Assembly: GCF_018223745.1 (NCBI RefSeq)
Contig: NZ_CP073653.1
Location: 2,880,001 to 2,944,000, forward strand
Reading direction: 5' to 3'
DNA length: 64,000 nt
Source of the DNA: Clostridium beijerinckii
GTDB taxonomy: Bacteria; Bacillota; Clostridia; Clostridiales; Clostridiaceae
The position numbers were made by a program, and so were the translations under genes. Position 1 is the first letter of the stretch. Every line of letters begins with the position of its first letter. The notes under the pieces are model-generated. The model had not been told where the DNA came from. It was given only the letters and a program-made list of their open reading frames with translations, and did not search any database. This document shows positions 61,532 through 64,000 of the stretch, piece by piece.

Positions 61532-62446
61532 TCACACCTCTAACTTTGTAATACACTTGTTATTATATTCATGAACTTCGCCTTCCTCTACCATATCCAT
61601 TAAATATTTTCCATATCCTGTCTTCATTAATGATTTAGCAAGTTCTATAACTTTTTCTGATGTTATCCAGCCTTTTCTATAAGCAATTTCTTCAAGACAC
61701 GCTATATATATTCCTTGGGTATTCTGAATTGCATCAACGAAATTAGATGCTTGAAGCATAGATGAATGTGTTCCTGTGTCTAGCCAAGCCATTCCTCTTC
61801 CTAGTAGATCAACTTTCAATTTTCCTTCATTCATATAGGCTTTATTTAGATCTGTTATTTCTAGTTCTCCTCTGGCAGAAGGTTCTAACTCTTTAGCCTT
61901 TTTGACTACTGTATTATCATAAAAATAGAGACCTGGTACAGCATATTTTGATTTTGGATTTTCTGGTTTTTCTTCTAATGAAATGACTTTGCCGTTAGCA
62001 TCAAATTCAACCACTCCAAAGGCCTTTGGATTTTGAACATAGTAACCAAATATATATGCTCCACTATCTAGATTAGCCGCTTTCATTAAATGTTCTGAAA
62101 AGCTTTGTCCATAGAAAATATTATCTCCAAGTATCATTGCTACATTATCATTACCAATAAACTTTTCACCGATAATGAATGCCTCTGCAAGGCCATTGGG
62201 TTTTTCTTGAATAGCATAATCAATATTTAATCCTAATTCTTTTCCATCATTAAATAATTCTCTAAAATTTTTTATATCTCTTGGAGTTGATATAATTAAA
62301 ATGTCTTTAATTCCCGAAAGCATTAATACTGACATTGGATAATAAATCATTGGTTTGTCATATATTGGCACCATTTGTTTAGATATCGATTTTGTCACTG
62401 GATAGAGACGAGTCCCAGAACCGCCTGCTAAAATAATTCCTTTCAT
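61532..62446 (-). CDS. rmlA: glucose-1-phosphate thymidylyltransferase RmlA
   Basis: RmlA makes dTDP-glucose, the precursor for both rhamnose and the FdtA/FdtB branch. The 304-residue enzyme has the nucleotidyltransferase start [17 protein letters not shown], then [27 protein letters not shown] and EITDLNKAY, matching the short RmlA class. A GGGGGA site precedes the ATG. CATAACATA with AC at 17 nt lies upstream, so it may be expressed late in sporulation as well. Confidence 0.96.
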   Translation of the reverse strand: MKGIILAGGSGTRLYPVTKSISKQMVPIYDKPMIYYPMSVLMLSGIKDILIISTPRDIKNFRELFNDGKELGLNIDYAIQEKPNGLAEAFIIGEKFIGNDNVAMILGDNIFYGQSFSEHLMKAANLDSGAYIFGYYVQNPKAFGVVEFDANGKVISLEEKPENPKSKYAVPGLYFYDNTVVKKAKELEPSARGELEITDLNKAYMNEGKLKVDLLGRGMAWLDTGTHSSMLQASNFVDAIQNTQGIYIACLEEIAYRKGWITSEKVIELAKSLMKTGYGKYLMDMVEEGEVHEYNNKCITKLEV

Positions 62447-62590
62447 TTTAATCCCCCATAATATTCTGATTAATTGTCTAACTTCAGAATAAATTCGTTT
62501 ATTAATTATGTTATGAAAAAGTATATTATATAGTTACTTTCTAAAATCATAAAATTTAAGTTGTAATTAATGCAATATCCCCCATTTGTA

Positions 62591-62617
62591 ACAAAATATA
62601 ATACAAATCATACTATG
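62591..62617 (+). promoter_or_regulatory. sigma-K-like promoter
   Basis: AC, exactly 16 nt, CATACTATG (eight of nine positions), 54 nt before the second collagen-like gene. Confidence 0.5.
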
Positions 62618-62670
62618 TAATAGCATGGCATACAATGCTATGTTTGTTTATAAAGGGGGTTAAAAAAATT

Positions 62671-64000
62671 GTGGGATACGATGATTTTTTTGATGAGAAT
62701 ATAGATAACAAAAGAAAATATTCTTCTATTGATAAAAAAAATGACGATAGATATGACTTAGAATGCTTAATGGGATTAATAGATTTTGATAACTGTAAGA
62801 GAGGACCTCAAGGGCCACAAGGACCACAAGGTGCTCAAGGCGCACAAGGAGCTCAAGGACCACGAGGATTCCAAGGACCACAAGGAGCACAAGGAGCTCA
62901 AGGACCACGAGGATTCCAAGGACCACAAGGAGCTCAAGGTGCTCAAGGTGCACAAGGATCTCAAGGCGCACAAGGTGCTCAGGGATCTCAAGGACCTCAA
63001 GGTGCACAAGGAGCTCAGGGATCTCAAGGTGCTCAAGGATTCCAAGGACCACAAGGTGCTCAAGGAGCTCAAGGTGCTCAAGGATTCCAAGGACCACAAG
63101 GTACTCAAGGACCTCAAGGTGCACAAGGTGCTCAGGGATCTCAAGGTACTCAAGGTGCTCAAGGTACTCAAGGTGCTCAAGGATTCCAAGGACCTCAAGG
63201 TGCTCAAGGAGTTCAAGGTGCTCAAGGAGTTCAAGGTGCTCAAGGAGCTCAAGGATTCCAAGGACCACAAGGTACTCAAGGACCTCAAGGTGCTCAAGGT
63301 GCACAAGGAGTTCAGGGAGCTCAAGGTGCTCAAGGCGCACAAGGTGCACAAGGTGCTCAGGGATCACAAGGAGCTCAAGGACCTCAAGGTGCACAAGGTG
63401 CTCAGGGAGCTCAAGGTACTCAAGGAGCTCAAGGTACTCAAGGTGCTCAAGGATTCCAAGGACCACAAGGTGCTCAAGGAGCTCAAGGATTCCAAGGACC
63501 ACAAGGTACTCAAGGACCTCAAGGTGCTCAAGGTGCACAAGGAGTTCAGGGAGCTCAAGGGGCTCAAGGCGCACAAGGTGCTCAGGGATCACAAGGAGCT
63601 CAAGGACCTCAAGGTGCACAAGGTGCTCAGGGAGCTCAAGGTACTCAAGGAGCTCAAGGGGCTCAAGGATCACAAGGAGCTCAAGGACTTCAAGGTACTC
63701 AAGGACCTCAAGGTGCTCAAGGATTCCAAGGACCACAAGGATCTCAAGGACCTCAAGGTGCTCAAGGCGCACAAGGAGCTCAAGGTGCACAAGGAGCTCA
63801 AGGTACTCAAGGTGCTCAAGGATCTCAAGGACCACAAGGGACTCAAGGTGCACAAGGACCTCAAGGATCTCAAGGATTACAAGGAACTCAAGGACCACGA
63901 GGATTCCAAGGTGCTCAAGGACCACAAGGGCCACAAGGTGCTCAAGGTGCTCAAGGACCACAAGGTACTCAGGGATTACAAGGAACTCAAGGACTTCAAG
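62671..64000 (+). CDS. collagen-like protein of G-X-Q type (partial, runs off the window)
   Basis: The GTG start at 62671 follows AAGGGGG. The frame then stays open to the window end (443 codons). The lead of about 47 residues is acidic ([19 protein letters not shown], then [17 protein letters not shown]) with two cysteines. After it come about 130 G-X-Q triplets: [15 protein letters not shown], with rare GPR. Gln rather than Thr fills the third position, so it lacks the glycosylation sites of the G-X-T protein. There is no signal peptide. It is probably an exosporium filament or coat component (inference). The 3' end is not seen. Confidence 0.87.
   Translation, partial: MGYDDFFDENIDNKRKYSSIDKKNDDRYDLECLMGLIDFDNCKRGPQGPQGPQGAQGAQGAQGPRGFQGPQGAQGAQGPRGFQGPQGAQGAQGAQGSQGAQGAQGSQGPQGAQGAQGSQGAQGFQGPQGAQGAQGAQGFQGPQGTQGPQGAQGAQGSQGTQGAQGTQGAQGFQGPQGAQGVQGAQGVQGAQGAQGFQGPQGTQGPQGAQGAQGVQGAQGAQGAQGAQGAQGSQGAQGPQGAQGAQGAQGTQGAQGTQGAQGFQGPQGAQGAQGFQGPQGTQGPQGAQGAQGVQGAQGAQGAQGAQGSQGAQGPQGAQGAQGAQGTQGAQGAQGSQGAQGLQGTQGPQGAQGFQGPQGSQGPQGAQGAQGAQGAQGAQGTQGAQGSQGPQGTQGAQGPQGSQGLQGTQGPRGFQGAQGPQGPQGAQGAQGPQGTQGLQGTQGLQ

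Noticed and set aside
62669..62701. TTG at 62669 as the start of the second collagen-like gene
   Set aside because: That frame meets a stop after a few codons. The GTG two bases later opens the collagen frame.
62726..63961. Minus-strand Leu/Glu- and Ser/Leu-repeat frames up to 411 codons
   Set aside because: They are shadows of the G-X-Q collagen gene on the plus strand, which has a ribosome site, a GTG start and an upstream promoter-like sequence.
62791..64000. Short direct repeats suggesting a CRISPR or satellite array
   Set aside because: The 9-nt periodicity and the open frame show these are Gly-X-Gln codons, not repeat-spacer units.

Overview
The window looks like chromosomal DNA of an endospore-forming Clostridium of the sensu stricto (cluster I) type. 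Base composition is very AT-rich, GGAGG-type ribosome sites are strong and TTG/GTG starts are frequent. The left part carries a clostridial housekeeping set (miaB, lexA, hfq, miaA, mutL, mutS, aat, gapN), and the right part carries spore-surface collagen-like proteins with their glycosylation genes. No rRNA, tRNA, CRISPR array or prophage was found.

Positions 1-30,700 are mostly ordinary core genome: pentapeptide-repeat protein, GNAT acetyltransferase, miaB, ybaK-type deacylase, Xer-type recombinase, a lipoprotein, free-methionine sulfoxide reductase, lexA with its own operator, a methionine-gamma-lyase-family enzyme, then hfq, miaA, mutL, a methyltransferase, aat, a Cys-rich pentapeptide protein and mutS on the minus strand. 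A membrane acyltransferase, gapN and a fetAB-type ABC exporter follow. Two items stand out here. One is a 512-residue protein that joins a degenerate UvrD-like ATPase half to a complete LexA-type self-cleaving domain. The other is a structured repeat near 5,050-5,265, with a core-deleted copy near 60,729-60,801.

Positions 30,800-62,450 are a spore-surface and glycan island lying inside what appears to have been a single rmlACDB (dTDP-rhamnose) operon. Read on the minus strand the order is rmlA, rmlC, about 28 kb of island, a decayed rmlC 3' remnant, rmlD, rmlB. The remnant keeps the same final six residues as intact rmlC but has in-frame stops. The island holds a YVTN-type beta-propeller protein, a propeller/coiled-coil protein, two nearly identical Cys-containing putative coat/exosporium proteins in inverted orientation, a DUF4489-like Cys-rich protein, five glycosyltransferase genes, a DNRLRE-collagen fusion (BclA-like), and a sugar-modification set: FdtA/QdtA-like ketoisomerase, FdtB/QdtB-like aminotransferase, NeuD-like acyltransferase and methyltransferase, next to a glycosidase-like propeller and a FemAB-like protein. 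A group II intron with a nonsense-mutated maturase sits inside it. RmlA and RmlB would supply dTDP-4-keto-6-deoxyglucose both to rhamnose (RmlC/RmlD) and to a 3-amino-3,6-dideoxyhexose branch (FdtA/FdtB). The likely acceptors are the threonines of the collagen-like G-X-T repeats. Several of these genes have upstream matches to a sigma-K-type promoter (AC, 16-17 nt, CATAnnnTA), which suits late mother-cell expression.

Positions 62,671-64,000 hold the start of a second collagen-like gene, of G-X-Q type, which runs off the window end with a GTG start. All assignments rest on reading the sequence by eye; no database search was run.
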